Assembly: GCF_031845305.1 (NCBI RefSeq)
Contig: NZ_JAVREH010000004.1
Span: 178,786 to 242,785, forward strand
Direction: 5' to 3'
Source: Jatrophihabitans_A lederbergiae
Lineage (GTDB): Bacteria > Actinomycetota > Actinomycetes > Mycobacteriales > Jatrophihabitantaceae
Length of the DNA stretch: 64,000 nt
Both the position numbers and the translations under genes were made by a program. The notes beneath the pieces are model-generated. The model ran no database searches, was not told where the DNA came from, and saw only the letters and a list, made by a program, of their open reading frames with translations. This document shows positions 37,181 to 46,137 of this stretch, piece by piece; the first letter of the stretch is position 1, and the number at the start of each line of letters is the position of its first letter.

Positions 37181-37801
37181 ATGTTGTTGCCCGACCCCGG
37201 CGCTACCGCCCCCGGCCCCCCGGCCGCCGAAGGCGGTGCCGATGCCGATGCCGTTCCGAGCAGTGCCCCGGAAGCCTTCCGTACTGCCGTGAGCACGCTG
37301 CTTGCCACCACCGTACGACCGGAGGCGCGGGTGGAGCGGCTCCGGCCGCCGCAGCGGCTGGCGCCCTGGTCGTTCGCGGTCGCCGTCGACATCGGCATGC
37401 TGGGTCCCGACTCCGCCACCGGCCGGCTGGTCGTCCTGTACGACCCGGACGGCACCGAGGCCTGGGACGGCGAGATCCGCCTGGTGGCCTACGCCCAAGC
37501 CGACCTGGCCGCGGACATGGCCGGTGATCCGCTGCTGCCGGCCGTCGGCTGGAGCTGGCTGACGGAGTCCCTCCAGCAGCGTGGCGCGCCGACCACCGCT
37601 GTCGGTGGAACTGTCACCCAGACCACGTCCACCCGGTTCGGGGACGTGCACGGTCCGTCCAGCACGACCCAACTGGAGCTGCGCGGCTCCTGGACCGCCA
37701 CCTCCACCGACCTGACGCCGCATCTGCTCGCCTTCGTGGACCTGCTCAGCGTCGCCGCCGGATTGCCACCGGAAGGTGTGGCCGTTCTCGGTGAGCGCTG
37801 A
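37181..37801 (+). CDS. DUF3000 domain-containing protein
   Basis: 206 residues, an actinobacteria-specific family. The domain begins FRTAVSTLLATTVRPEARVERLRPP and includes SFAVAVDIG, DGTEAWDGEIRLVAYAQADL and the C-terminal ELRGSWTA...LLAFVDLL. No catalytic motif is evident. The gene overlaps the RNase D gene, the same pairing as in mycobacteria (Rv2680-Rv2681), so a link to RNA processing is possible but unproven. Confidence 0.88.
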   Translation: MLLPDPGATAPGPPAAEGGADADAVPSSAPEAFRTAVSTLLATTVRPEARVERLRPPQRLAPWSFAVAVDIGMLGPDSATGRLVVLYDPDGTEAWDGEIRLVAYAQADLAADMAGDPLLPAVGWSWLTESLQQRGAPTTAVGGTVTQTTSTRFGDVHGPSSTTQLELRGSWTATSTDLTPHLLAFVDLLSVAAGLPPEGVAVLGER

Positions 37802-39137
37802 CAACGGCTCCGGCGGGGCTGCCCGGCCGACGAGCGGACGCACTGACGAACCGGTTCCGAACGAGACGGGGCTTGCGTCGGACGCGGGCATCCCCGAGCT
37901 GTTACGCAGTCCCCGCGACGGCACCCCCCGCCCGCTCACCACGCCGGCCGAGCTGGCCGAGGCAGCCGCCGGACTCGCCGCCGGCTCCGGGCCGGTCGCC
38001 ATCGACGCCGAGCGCGCGTCCGGCTATCGCTACAGCCAGCGGGCCTATCTTGTGCAACTGCGGCGAGCCGGCTTCGGCACCGTCCTGATCGATCCCATCG
38101 AACTTCCCGACCTGAGCTCCATCGACCTGGCCCTCGCGGACGCGCAGTGGATCCTGCACGCCGCCACCCAGGACCTGCCCTGCCTGGCCGAAGTGGGCAT
38201 GCGGCCCCGCACCCTCTTCGACACCGAGCTGGTGGGACGGCTGCTCGGCTCCGAGCGGGTCGCGCTGGGAACCATGGTCCAGCAGTACCTGGGTGTGGCG
38301 CTGGAGAAGGGCCACTCCGCCGCGGACTGGTCCACCCGCCCGCTGCCGTCGGACTGGCTGGACTACGCCGCACTCGACGTGGAGCTGCTCATCGAGCTCC
38401 GGGACGTACTGCTGGCGGAGCTGGAGCGGACGGGCAAGGTCGCCTGGGCGGAGCAGGAGTGCGAGGCGGTCCTCAACGCCCCGCCGGCCGCGCCTCGCAG
38501 CGACCCGTGGCGCCGGGTGTCAGGCATTCACAGCCTGCGCACCCGCCGCCAGCTCGCCATGGTCCGATCCCTGTGGCAGGCCCGGGACCGGCTCGCCAGC
38601 CAGCGTGACGTGGCTCCTGGCCGGACCCTTCCGGACGCCGCCATCGTCGCCGCCGTGAAGGCCAACCCCAAGAAGCCCGCCGAGCTTGCCGCCGTCAGCG
38701 TCTTCAACGGCCCCCGGCAGCGCAAGCTGATCGACTACTGGTTCGACGCGCTGGCCGAGGGCCGGGAGCTGCCGGAGGATCAGCTGCCTCCGCTGGCCCA
38801 GGGCAGCAACGATCCCGACGCCATGCCGACGCAGTCACGCTGGCGGGACAAGGATCCGGCGGCCGCCGTCCGGCTCGCCGCCTGCCGGACGATGATCGCC
38901 GACGTCGCCGCCGAGCATCAGGTCGTCAGCCAGAACCTGCTGGCGGGTGAAGTCATCCGCCGGTTGGCGTGGCGCTCGGTGAGCCCGCTGACCGAGGACG
39001 CGGTCCGGCACAAGCTCAGCGAACTCGGTGGCCGCCCCTGGCAGGTTGACCTGCTGGCGGCCGGTCTGACCGCCGCCCTGGCGACGCCACTTCCCACGGT
39101 CGGGGATCCAGCGGCGCCGGACCAGCCCGCTTCCTGA
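37791..39137 (+). CDS. ribonuclease D family 3'-5' exonuclease with HRDC domain
   Basis: 448 residues from GTG 37791; an in-frame GTG at 37776 is the alternative. DEDD exonuclease motifs are visible: AIDAERASGYRYSQ (Exo I), ILHAATQDLPCL (Exo II) and LDYAALDVELL (Exo III with Tyr). An HRDC domain follows (HSLRTRRQLAMVRSLWQARD), then a basic C-terminal region. It acts on structured RNA 3' ends in relatives. It overlaps the DUF3000 gene. Confidence 0.92.
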   Translation: MSADNGSGGAARPTSGRTDEPVPNETGLASDAGIPELLRSPRDGTPRPLTTPAELAEAAAGLAAGSGPVAIDAERASGYRYSQRAYLVQLRRAGFGTVLIDPIELPDLSSIDLALADAQWILHAATQDLPCLAEVGMRPRTLFDTELVGRLLGSERVALGTMVQQYLGVALEKGHSAADWSTRPLPSDWLDYAALDVELLIELRDVLLAELERTGKVAWAEQECEAVLNAPPAAPRSDPWRRVSGIHSLRTRRQLAMVRSLWQARDRLASQRDVAPGRTLPDAAIVAAVKANPKKPAELAAVSVFNGPRQRKLIDYWFDALAEGRELPEDQLPPLAQGSNDPDAMPTQSRWRDKDPAAAVRLAACRTMIADVAAEHQVVSQNLLAGEVIRRLAWRSVSPLTEDAVRHKLSELGGRPWQVDLLAAGLTAALATPLPTVGDPAAPDQPAS

Positions 39138-39195
39138 CACCGTGCACATCGCACGAGTCGGGCTGCGCTGCGCGCCGACCTCCCGCTAGAGTCAA

Positions 39196-39211
39196 GTTAC
39201 CCACCGGTAAC
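39196..39211. promoter_or_regulatory. palindrome upstream of fadA-fadB
   Basis: A perfect inverted repeat, GTTACC-CACC-GGTAAC, 42 bases before the thiolase start. Its size and place fit a TetR-type repressor site for a fatty-acid degradation operon. The cognate regulator is not in the window. Confidence 0.4.
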
Positions 39212-39252
39212 CGAACGGTTGCCGGCCGGGCACCTACCTCAGGGAGACTGCT

Positions 39253-40512
39253 GTGACCTCACCAACCGCCGCTGCGACCGCTCACTCCGGGCCGAGCTCG
39301 CAGCGGCTCCCCCGACAGCTGCGTGACGTGGTGTTCGTCGACGGCGCGCGGACCCCGTTCGGCAAGGCCGGCAAGGGGATGTACGCCGAGACCCGTGCCG
39401 ATGACCTGATCGTCGCCGTCATCCGCGACCTGCTGCGCCGCCATCCGGAGCTACCGCCCGAGCGCATCGACGAGGTCGCCATCGCCGCCGCGACCCAGAT
39501 CGGTGACCAGGGCCTGACCATCGGCCGTACCGCCGCCATGCTGGCCGGCCTGCCGAAGTCCGTGCCCGGGTACGCCATCGACCGGATGTGTGCCGGCGCC
39601 ATGACCGCGGTCACCAGCATCTCGGGCTCCATCGCCTTCGGCGCCTACGACGTCGCGATCGCCGGCGGCGTGGAGCACATGGGACGCCACCCGATGGGCG
39701 AGGCGGCCGACCCCAACCCGCGCTTCCTGTCCGACAAGCTGGTCGACCTCTCGGCGATGTCCATGGGCGCGACCGCCGAGAACCTGCACGACCGGTTTCC
39801 ACACCTGACCCGGGAGCGCGCCGACCGCTACGCGTTGCGCAGCCAGGAGAAGGTCGCCAAGGCCTACGCCGAGGGCAAGATCCAGCCCGACCTGGTTCCG
39901 GTCGCGACGCGTTCGGAGTCCCTCGGCTGGGGCCTGGCCACCAAGGACGAGCCGCCCCGTCCGGGCACCACCTATGAGGATCTCGCCAACCTCAAGACCC
40001 CGTTCCGCCCGCACGGCCGGGTCACCGCGGGCAACGCCGCGGGCCTGAACGACGGTGCCACCGCCTGCATCCTCGCCAGCGCCGAAGCGGCCGACGAGCT
40101 GGGTCTGGACGTCAAGATGCGCCTGGTCGGGTACGGCTTCGCCGGGGTCGACCCGGCGGTCATGGGCGTCGGCCCGATCCCCTCGACCGAGCGGGCGTTG
40201 CGCTCGACCGGCCTGAGCATCGACGACATCGGGCTGTTCGAGCTGAACGAGGCCTTCGCCGTCCAGGTGCTGAGCTTCCTGGACCATTACGGCATCTCCG
40301 ACGACGACCCGCGGGTCAACCCCTACGGCGGCGCGATCGCCCTGGGCCACCCGCTCGCCTCGTCCGGCGTGCGCCTGATGACCCAGCTCGCGCGCCAGTT
40401 CGCCGAGCGCCCGGAGGTCCGCTACGGCCTCACCGCCATGTGCGTCGGCTTCGGCCAGGGCGGCACCGTGATCTGGGAGAACCCCAACTTCGAGGGAGAC
40501 GACACCAAGTGA
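39253..40512 (+). CDS. fadA: acetyl-CoA C-acyltransferase (thiolase)
   Basis: A 419-residue thiolase for the last step of beta-oxidation. The nucleophilic Cys is in DRMCAGAMT near residue 116, LNEAFAVQ and GHPLASSG carry the Asn/Glu and His, and the second Cys is in TAMCVGFGQGG. An N-terminal tail of about 23 residues precedes the first strand. Its stop overlaps the start of fadB (GTGA), so both subunits of the multienzyme complex are made together. Confidence 0.94.
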   Translation: MTSPTAAATAHSGPSSQRLPRQLRDVVFVDGARTPFGKAGKGMYAETRADDLIVAVIRDLLRRHPELPPERIDEVAIAAATQIGDQGLTIGRTAAMLAGLPKSVPGYAIDRMCAGAMTAVTSISGSIAFGAYDVAIAGGVEHMGRHPMGEAADPNPRFLSDKLVDLSAMSMGATAENLHDRFPHLTRERADRYALRSQEKVAKAYAEGKIQPDLVPVATRSESLGWGLATKDEPPRPGTTYEDLANLKTPFRPHGRVTAGNAAGLNDGATACILASAEAADELGLDVKMRLVGYGFAGVDPAVMGVGPIPSTERALRSTGLSIDDIGLFELNEAFAVQVLSFLDHYGISDDDPRVNPYGGAIALGHPLASSGVRLMTQLARQFAERPEVRYGLTAMCVGFGQGGTVIWENPNFEGDDTK

Positions 40513-42644
40513 GCACCACCACCGACAGTTCCGTGAGCCAAGCAACAGGGGCCGCGCCCGACCTCGCCGACGAGGTCGTCACCCGATCGCTGGTGCGCTA
40601 CCTGGAGGTGCCGGGCGTTCCCGGTGAGATCGCCCTGATCACCCTGGAGAACGGGCACGACCACACCCGGCCGTCCACCTTCGGTCCCGGCGGTCTGCGG
40701 TCGCTGGCCGAGGCACTGGACGGCATCGAGGCGCACTCCCCCAAGGTCACCGCGATGGCCGTCACCGGCAAGCCGTTCATCTTCGCGGTAGGTGCTGACA
40801 TCTCCGGCATCGGGCTGATCCGGGACCGGTCCCAGGCGCTGGCCATTGCGCAGTCCGGTCACCAGGTCTACCGCCGGATCAAGAACCTCGACGTCCCCAC
40901 CTTCGCGTTCGTCAACGGCGCGGTGATGGGCGGCGGCCTGGAGTTGGCGCTGCACTGCGATTACCGGACGCTGTCCGCCTCCGCGGCCGCCATCGCGTTT
41001 CCCGAGTGCTTCCTCGGGCTGGTTCCCGGCTGGGGCGGCACCCAGTTGCTGCCCAACCTGATCGGTCCCGACCAGGCCGTCAAGGTGATCATCGAGAACG
41101 CCCTGAGCCAGAACAAGATGCTCAGGCCACAGCAGGCCGCCGAGTACGGCATCGCCGACACGCTGCTCGACTCGGCGGACTTCCTGGCGGAGTCGCTGCG
41201 CTGGGCAGCCGGGGTGCTCGACGGCGCGGTGCGAGTGTCCCGTCCCGAGATCGACCGCGGCGCCGGCTGGGATGCCGCCCTCACCAAGGGCCGGTCGATC
41301 GCCGACGCCAAGGTCCATGGCGCCGCGCCGGCACCGTACCGCGCCCTGGAACTACTGGAGCTGGCCAGGACCGCGCCGTTCGACGACGGCATCGCCGCCG
41401 AGGATGAGGCCCTCGCGGACCTGATCATGAGCGACGAGCTGCGCAGCGGCCTGTACTCCTTCGACCTGGTGAACAAGCGTGCCAAGCGGCCGGCCGGTGC
41501 CCCGGACAGGTCGCTGGCCCGCAAGGTCACCAAGGTCGGGGTCGTCGGCGCGGGTCTGATGGCCAGCCAGCTGGCGTTGCTGTTCGTGCGCCGGCTGGAG
41601 GTTCCGGTCGTGCTGACGGATCTGGACCAGGAGCGCCTGGACAAGGGCGTCGCCTACGTCCACAACGACCTGGACGCCCAGCTCGCCAAGGGACGGCTCT
41701 CCTCCGACACGGCGAACCGGCTCAAGGCCCTGGTCACCGGCTCGCTCACCAAGGACGCGTTCGCCGACGCCGACTTCGTGATCGAGGCCGTTTTCGAGGA
41801 GCTGTCCCTCAAGAAGACCGTGCTCGCCGAGCTGGAGCGGTACGTGTCACCCGAGGCGATCCTGGCCACCAACACCTCGTCGCTGTCGATCACCGAGATG
41901 TCGGCGGAGCTGGCGCATCCGGAGCGGGTCGTCGGCTTCCACTTCTTCAACCCGGTGGCGGTGCTGCCGCTGCTCGAGATCGTCCGGGGTGCCAAGACCG
42001 ACGACGCGGCGCTGGCCACCGCCTTCGCGGTCTCCAAGGCCCTGAAGAAGTCCTCCGTGCTGGTGTCCGACGCCCCGGCCTTCGTCGTCAACCGGCTGCT
42101 CACCCGCTTTCTGGGCGAGGTGACCGCGACGGTGGACGAGGGCACCCCGATCGAGGTGGCCGACCGCGCGCTGGCCCCGCTCGGGCTGCCGATGTCACCG
42201 TTCATCCTGCTGGCGCTGGTCGGTCCCGCGGTGGCGCTGCACGTGTCGGAAACCCTGCACGAGGCCTTTCCCGACCGCTACTCCATCTCGGAGAACCTGC
42301 GGCGGCTGGTGGCCGCCAAGAAGCCGGGCATCTACACCTGGGACACCGGCACCCAGCAGATCGATCCTGAGGTGCAGGCCCTGTTCGTCACCGGCGACTC
42401 ACCCTCGACCGAGGAACAGGTTCGCGACCGGGCGCTGTCGGCGCTGGCGCAGGAGATCGAGCTGATGCTCGCCGACGGCGTGGTGGCCCAGGCCCAGGAC
42501 ATCGACCTGTGCATGCTGCTCGGCGGCGGGTGGCCGTTCCACCTCGGCGGCATCACGCCGTACCTGGACCGCCAGGGCGTCTCGGAGAAGGTCACCGGCA
42601 CGCGCTTCCTGGCACCGGGCGTGGCCAGCGTCCCGTCCGCCTAG
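40509..42644 (+). CDS. fadB: 3-hydroxyacyl-CoA dehydrogenase/enoyl-CoA hydratase fusion
   Basis: 711 residues, the trifunctional alpha subunit. The N-terminal crotonase domain has VGADISGIG, GGGLELALHCDYR (oxyanion hole) and the catalytic Glu region FPECFLGLVPGWGGTQLLP. The NAD-binding domain begins KVGVVGAGLMASQLAL near residue 340, and GFHFFNPVAVLPLLEIV holds the catalytic His. Two C-terminal helical domains complete it. GTG start in the fadA stop codon. Confidence 0.95.
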   Translation: MSTTTDSSVSQATGAAPDLADEVVTRSLVRYLEVPGVPGEIALITLENGHDHTRPSTFGPGGLRSLAEALDGIEAHSPKVTAMAVTGKPFIFAVGADISGIGLIRDRSQALAIAQSGHQVYRRIKNLDVPTFAFVNGAVMGGGLELALHCDYRTLSASAAAIAFPECFLGLVPGWGGTQLLPNLIGPDQAVKVIIENALSQNKMLRPQQAAEYGIADTLLDSADFLAESLRWAAGVLDGAVRVSRPEIDRGAGWDAALTKGRSIADAKVHGAAPAPYRALELLELARTAPFDDGIAAEDEALADLIMSDELRSGLYSFDLVNKRAKRPAGAPDRSLARKVTKVGVVGAGLMASQLALLFVRRLEVPVVLTDLDQERLDKGVAYVHNDLDAQLAKGRLSSDTANRLKALVTGSLTKDAFADADFVIEAVFEELSLKKTVLAELERYVSPEAILATNTSSLSITEMSAELAHPERVVGFHFFNPVAVLPLLEIVRGAKTDDAALATAFAVSKALKKSSVLVSDAPAFVVNRLLTRFLGEVTATVDEGTPIEVADRALAPLGLPMSPFILLALVGPAVALHVSETLHEAFPDRYSISENLRRLVAAKKPGIYTWDTGTQQIDPEVQALFVTGDSPSTEEQVRDRALSALAQEIELMLADGVVAQAQDIDLCMLLGGGWPFHLGGITPYLDRQGVSEKVTGTRFLAPGVASVPSA

Positions 42645-42655
42645 CGGCGACCGAA

Positions 42656-44122
42656 TCAGGGAGCCGCCGCGAGCGCCCGGATACCGATCATTCCGAGGTC
42701 CAGCTGCGATGACTGGTGCCCACCGGGCCGGTAGCCGATCACCGCGCCGTCGACGCCGACCGCCACCACCAGGTCGTTCCACCACATCGGCGTCAGCGGG
42801 GCCGGGATCGGAAAGCCGTCCGGCTCCAGGGCCGGAATGGATGGCGTGGCCGTCGGGGACGGCGACTTCGTCGGAGTGCCCGAGCCGCTTACCGACCCCG
42901 GCGTGATCACGGCTGAGGGCGACGGTGGAGCAGAGGTCTGGGGCGCGGCCCGCACCAGGGCCAGCACCTCGACCTGATCGGTGCCGAGGTTGGTCAGTTC
43001 GGCGACGACCAGCCGCCGGCGCGAGCCGACCTGGGCGTACACGGCGAAGGCGGTGCCGTCGGCGTTGAACGAGGCGGGACCGGTCACGACGATCATGCCG
43101 CGGGTCGGCTGGAACCAGCGCACACCAGCCACGGCGGTCGGCGTCGGGCTCGGGGTGGCGCTGCGGGATGAGCGCCCAGACGCCGACGCGTCATCCGTCG
43201 GCGAGTGCAACGGCGAAGCCGTACTGGTCGCGGTGGAGGTGACGTAGCTGAGCGGCATCAGCCCGAAACGGCGCCCCACCACGTCCCACACCAGCAGATC
43301 CCGGGTGTTGGCCGCCAGCGGATGCACCGGGCCCAGCGGGCGCAGCGAGCCGTCCGGGCGGATCAGCGTGGCCGCGGCCGACAGCGGCTCCAGCGCGACG
43401 CCGGCGTCGAACACCCGGTTCGCGGGCTGCCACACCACCAGCCCCACCGAGCTGTCCGTGGCCAGCCGGGTCGCCGGTGGAAGCTCCACCACGGAGCCGA
43501 GCGGACGGGCGGCGCCGTCGTAGCGGCGCGCTGAGAAGTTACGTAGCGCGGGCTGCTCGGTGGGCGTCGGACTCGGTCTCACCTGCTCCGATCCGCTGGT
43601 CCGGCCACCGGTTCCGCCGGCCGTGGTCACCGAGCTGGTGCGGCCAGGCTCGGGCAACACGTCCGGGGCGGTGATCAGGCCGGGGTCGGTGAGGGCCGTC
43701 TCGACGATCACCGCCGCGGAACCGGTCTCGGCCCGGATGGCGCCGTCGGCGTACCCGAGGTCGTGCACGGCGTGGTTGGCGTCGATGGCGTAGGCGTGCT
43801 GCCGCTCGCCCAGCACCGCAAGAACGACGCTGAGCCCGCGGCCGGAAATCACCGAGCGCGGACGCGCACCGGAAGGCAGCCCGATCCGACGGGTGCTGCC
43901 GTGCTCGCGCAGCTCGACCCGGCCGGGCCGGAGCACCAGCAGCGGCGGGATGGCCCCGGCCGCGGTGGCGGTTCCGCTCACCCCGACCGACGTTCCGCTC
44001 GGCCGGGACGAGGGTTGCGGCTCGCCGTGAGCGATGAGGACCACGGCCAGCACGAGCAGCACTGCGACCCCGAAGCCGGGATGGGCGGTCCAGTGCGGCA
44101 GCCGCGGGTGCAGTCGGGTCAT
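42656..44122 (-). CDS. membrane-anchored extracytoplasmic protein with Pro/Ser/Thr linkers
   Basis: 488 residues. One N-terminal membrane helix (FGVAVLLVLAVVLIAHG, residues 17-33) is followed by an extracytoplasmic part of short strand-like repeats (for example LLVLRPGRVELREHG and LVVAVGVDGAVIGYRPGG) interrupted by three Ser/Thr/Pro-rich linkers. The repeats suggest a beta-propeller, which is a guess. There is no lipobox. It lies 15 bases downstream of the histidine kinase gene, in the position LpqB has after MtrAB, though it is not recognisably LpqB. Confidence 0.6.
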   Translation of the reverse strand: MTRLHPRLPHWTAHPGFGVAVLLVLAVVLIAHGEPQPSSRPSGTSVGVSGTATAAGAIPPLLVLRPGRVELREHGSTRRIGLPSGARPRSVISGRGLSVVLAVLGERQHAYAIDANHAVHDLGYADGAIRAETGSAAVIVETALTDPGLITAPDVLPEPGRTSSVTTAGGTGGRTSGSEQVRPSPTPTEQPALRNFSARRYDGAARPLGSVVELPPATRLATDSSVGLVVWQPANRVFDAGVALEPLSAAATLIRPDGSLRPLGPVHPLAANTRDLLVWDVVGRRFGLMPLSYVTSTATSTASPLHSPTDDASASGRSSRSATPSPTPTAVAGVRWFQPTRGMIVVTGPASFNADGTAFAVYAQVGSRRRLVVAELTNLGTDQVEVLALVRAAPQTSAPPSPSAVITPGSVSGSGTPTKSPSPTATPSIPALEPDGFPIPAPLTPMWWNDLVVAVGVDGAVIGYRPGGHQSSQLDLGMIGIRALAAAP

Positions 44123-44137
44123 CAGGTGTGGTGCGGG

Positions 44138-45325
44138 CTAGCTGATCAGCGACGCGGACTGGGCCGCCGATGCCGGAAACGAGATCTCGACGCGCAGGCC
44201 GCCCGCCGGCTGGGCGGTCGCCTGGATGGAGCCGTGGTGAGCGTCCACGATGGCCCGGACGATGGACAGCCCCAGCCCGGCACCCCGCTGCCCGGTCCGC
44301 GCCCGGCCACCGCGGCGGAACGCGTCGAACAGGCCCTCGACCTCGTCCGGACGTACCGACACACCGCTGTTGAGCACCACGATCTTGGACAGCTGGGACG
44401 TGCCGCTGCCTTCGCGCGCCGTCTCGATCCGCACCCAGCCGCCGGGAACGTTGTAGCGGACGGCGTTCTCGACGAGATTGCCGATCACCCGCTCCAGCAG
44501 CCGCGGATCGCCGGTGGTCCGCACCGGCTCCCCCTCGGCGGTGATCGTGATGCCCCGGGTCGCGGCCTCGGCCTGGGCGGCGGCGACGGCGTTCGGAATC
44601 AGCTCGTTCAGCGTCACGACCTCGTTGAGCTCCAGCCCCTGTCCCTCGCGGCCCTGCAGCCTGGCCAGCGCCAGCAGGGCATCGACCAGCCGCTGCGCGC
44701 GGTTGGTGGCGTCGCGGACCACCTCGCCCATCCGGCGTAGCTCGTCCGGCGGGGCGTTCGGATCCGCCAGGGTCACGTCCAGCTCGGTCTGGATCACGGC
44801 CAGCGGTGTGCGCAGCTCGTGGCTGGCATTGGCGACGAACCTGCGCTGGCTGCCGAAGGCGGCGTCCAGGCGGGCCAGCATCTCGTCGAAGGTGTCGGCC
44901 AGCTCGCGCAGCTCGTCGTCCGGCCCGCCGAGGCTGATCCGCTCGCTGAGGGTCTTGGTGGAGAGCTGCTTGGCGGTGGCGGTGATGCGGGCGACGGGTC
45001 GCAGCGCCTGCCGCGCGAGCAGGTACCCGCCGATGGAGCCGATGAGGACGATGACCCCGAAGTACAGCAGCCCGTTGTTGAGCAGGTAGTGCAGGGCGCT
45101 CGTGCGCATCGCCGCGCGGGCTTCGGACGGGTTCCACATCGTGCGGACCTGGGTGGTGTTGTCGATGATGGTCACATCACCGGGATTCGGCGGCAACGCG
45201 ATCTCGGTCAGCGCCCGGTCCAGCAGGATGTAGGACGTCGCCAGAAGTGCAGCGCCGATGAGCAGCACCAGGGCGCCGTACAACAGCGCCATCCTGATCC
45301 GCAGCGTCGGCTGCACCACTCTCAC
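44138..45325 (-). CDS. two-component sensor histidine kinase
   Basis: 395 residues. Two membrane segments (about residues 13-33 and 76-97) flank a short external loop of about 45 residues. HAMP follows, then the phosphoacceptor helix (NASHELRTPLAVIQTEL, His near residue 168), then an ATPase domain with N-box NLVENAVRYN and G-box RGAGLGLSIVRAIVDAHHG. It shares four bases with the response regulator gene. The signal sensed is unknown. Confidence 0.93.
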   Translation of the reverse strand: MRVVQPTLRIRMALLYGALVLLIGAALLATSYILLDRALTEIALPPNPGDVTIIDNTTQVRTMWNPSEARAAMRTSALHYLLNNGLLYFGVIVLIGSIGGYLLARQALRPVARITATAKQLSTKTLSERISLGGPDDELRELADTFDEMLARLDAAFGSQRRFVANASHELRTPLAVIQTELDVTLADPNAPPDELRRMGEVVRDATNRAQRLVDALLALARLQGREGQGLELNEVVTLNELIPNAVAAAQAEAATRGITITAEGEPVRTTGDPRLLERVIGNLVENAVRYNVPGGWVRIETAREGSGTSQLSKIVVLNSGVSVRPDEVEGLFDAFRRGGRARTGQRGAGLGLSIVRAIVDAHHGSIQATAQPAGGLRVEISFPASAAQSASLIS

Positions 45326-46038
45326 TGCTCGGTCGAGCTCCCCTCCGACTCGTCGTCCTCCGCGGCCGCTGTCACCAGCGTCGGGTCGACCCGGTATCCG
45401 GAGCCGACGACTGTTTCGATCACCGGCGGTTCACCGAGCTTGCGGCGAAGCGTCATCATCGTCACCCGCACCGTGGTGGTGAAGGGATCAGCGTGCTCGT
45501 CCCAGACCCGATCCAGCAGTTCCTCACTGGATACAACGACTCCGGCCGCCGAGAGCAACGTCTCGAGGACGCCGAACTCCTTGCGAGTGAGGTCGACATT
45601 GCGTCCGGAGCGCGTGACGGTCCGCTTGGACGGGTCCAGCACCAGGTCCCCGGCCTGCAGCACCGGCGGGGCGGCGGGTGTCGCCCGGCGGCCCAGCGCG
45701 CGGACCCGCGCCACCAGCTCGGCGAAGGCGAAGGGCTTGGCCAGGTAGTCGTCGGCTCCCAGCGCGAGCCCCTCGACCTTGTCCTCGATCGACCCGCTGG
45801 CGGTCAGCATGATGACCCGGGTGAGCACGCCCTCGTCGGTGAGCGAGCGACAGATCTCGTCCCCGCTCTTGCCCGGCAGGTCGCGGTCCAGCACCACCAC
45901 GTCGTACCGGGTGGTGGTGGCCTTGCCGAAGCCCTCGTCGCCGTCGTAGGCGACGTCGACCGCCATTCCCTCACGCCGAAGCCCGCGCACGACGGCGTCG
46001 GCCAGTTGGGTCTCATCCTCAACCACGAGTACTCGCAC
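45322..46038 (-). CDS. OmpR-family two-component response regulator
   Basis: 238 residues. The receiver domain starts VRVLVVEDETQLADAV, with the phosphorylated Asp in VVVLDRDLPGKSGDE, Thr in IMLTASG and Lys in LAKPFAF. The C-terminal OmpR-type winged helix has LTRKEFGVLETLL and TVRVTMMTLRRKLG. GTG 46038 is chosen because GGAGA precedes it by about six bases and homologues begin there. It forms an operon with the kinase and the membrane-anchored protein. Confidence 0.94.
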   Translation of the reverse strand: MRVLVVEDETQLADAVVRGLRREGMAVDVAYDGDEGFGKATTTRYDVVVLDRDLPGKSGDEICRSLTDEGVLTRVIMLTASGSIEDKVEGLALGADDYLAKPFAFAELVARVRALGRRATPAAPPVLQAGDLVLDPSKRTVTRSGRNVDLTRKEFGVLETLLSAAGVVVSSEELLDRVWDEHADPFTTTVRVTMMTLRRKLGEPPVIETVVGSGYRVDPTLVTAAAEDDESEGSSTEQ

Positions 46039-46137
46039 GGGTGTCTCCGCCTTCTCCGGGAACCTCGGCCGGTGGTGTGGCGAGGGGTAAGCCAACAACG
46101 ATCTCACGAAGGGTTATGTCGCGATGTTTAGCAGACG

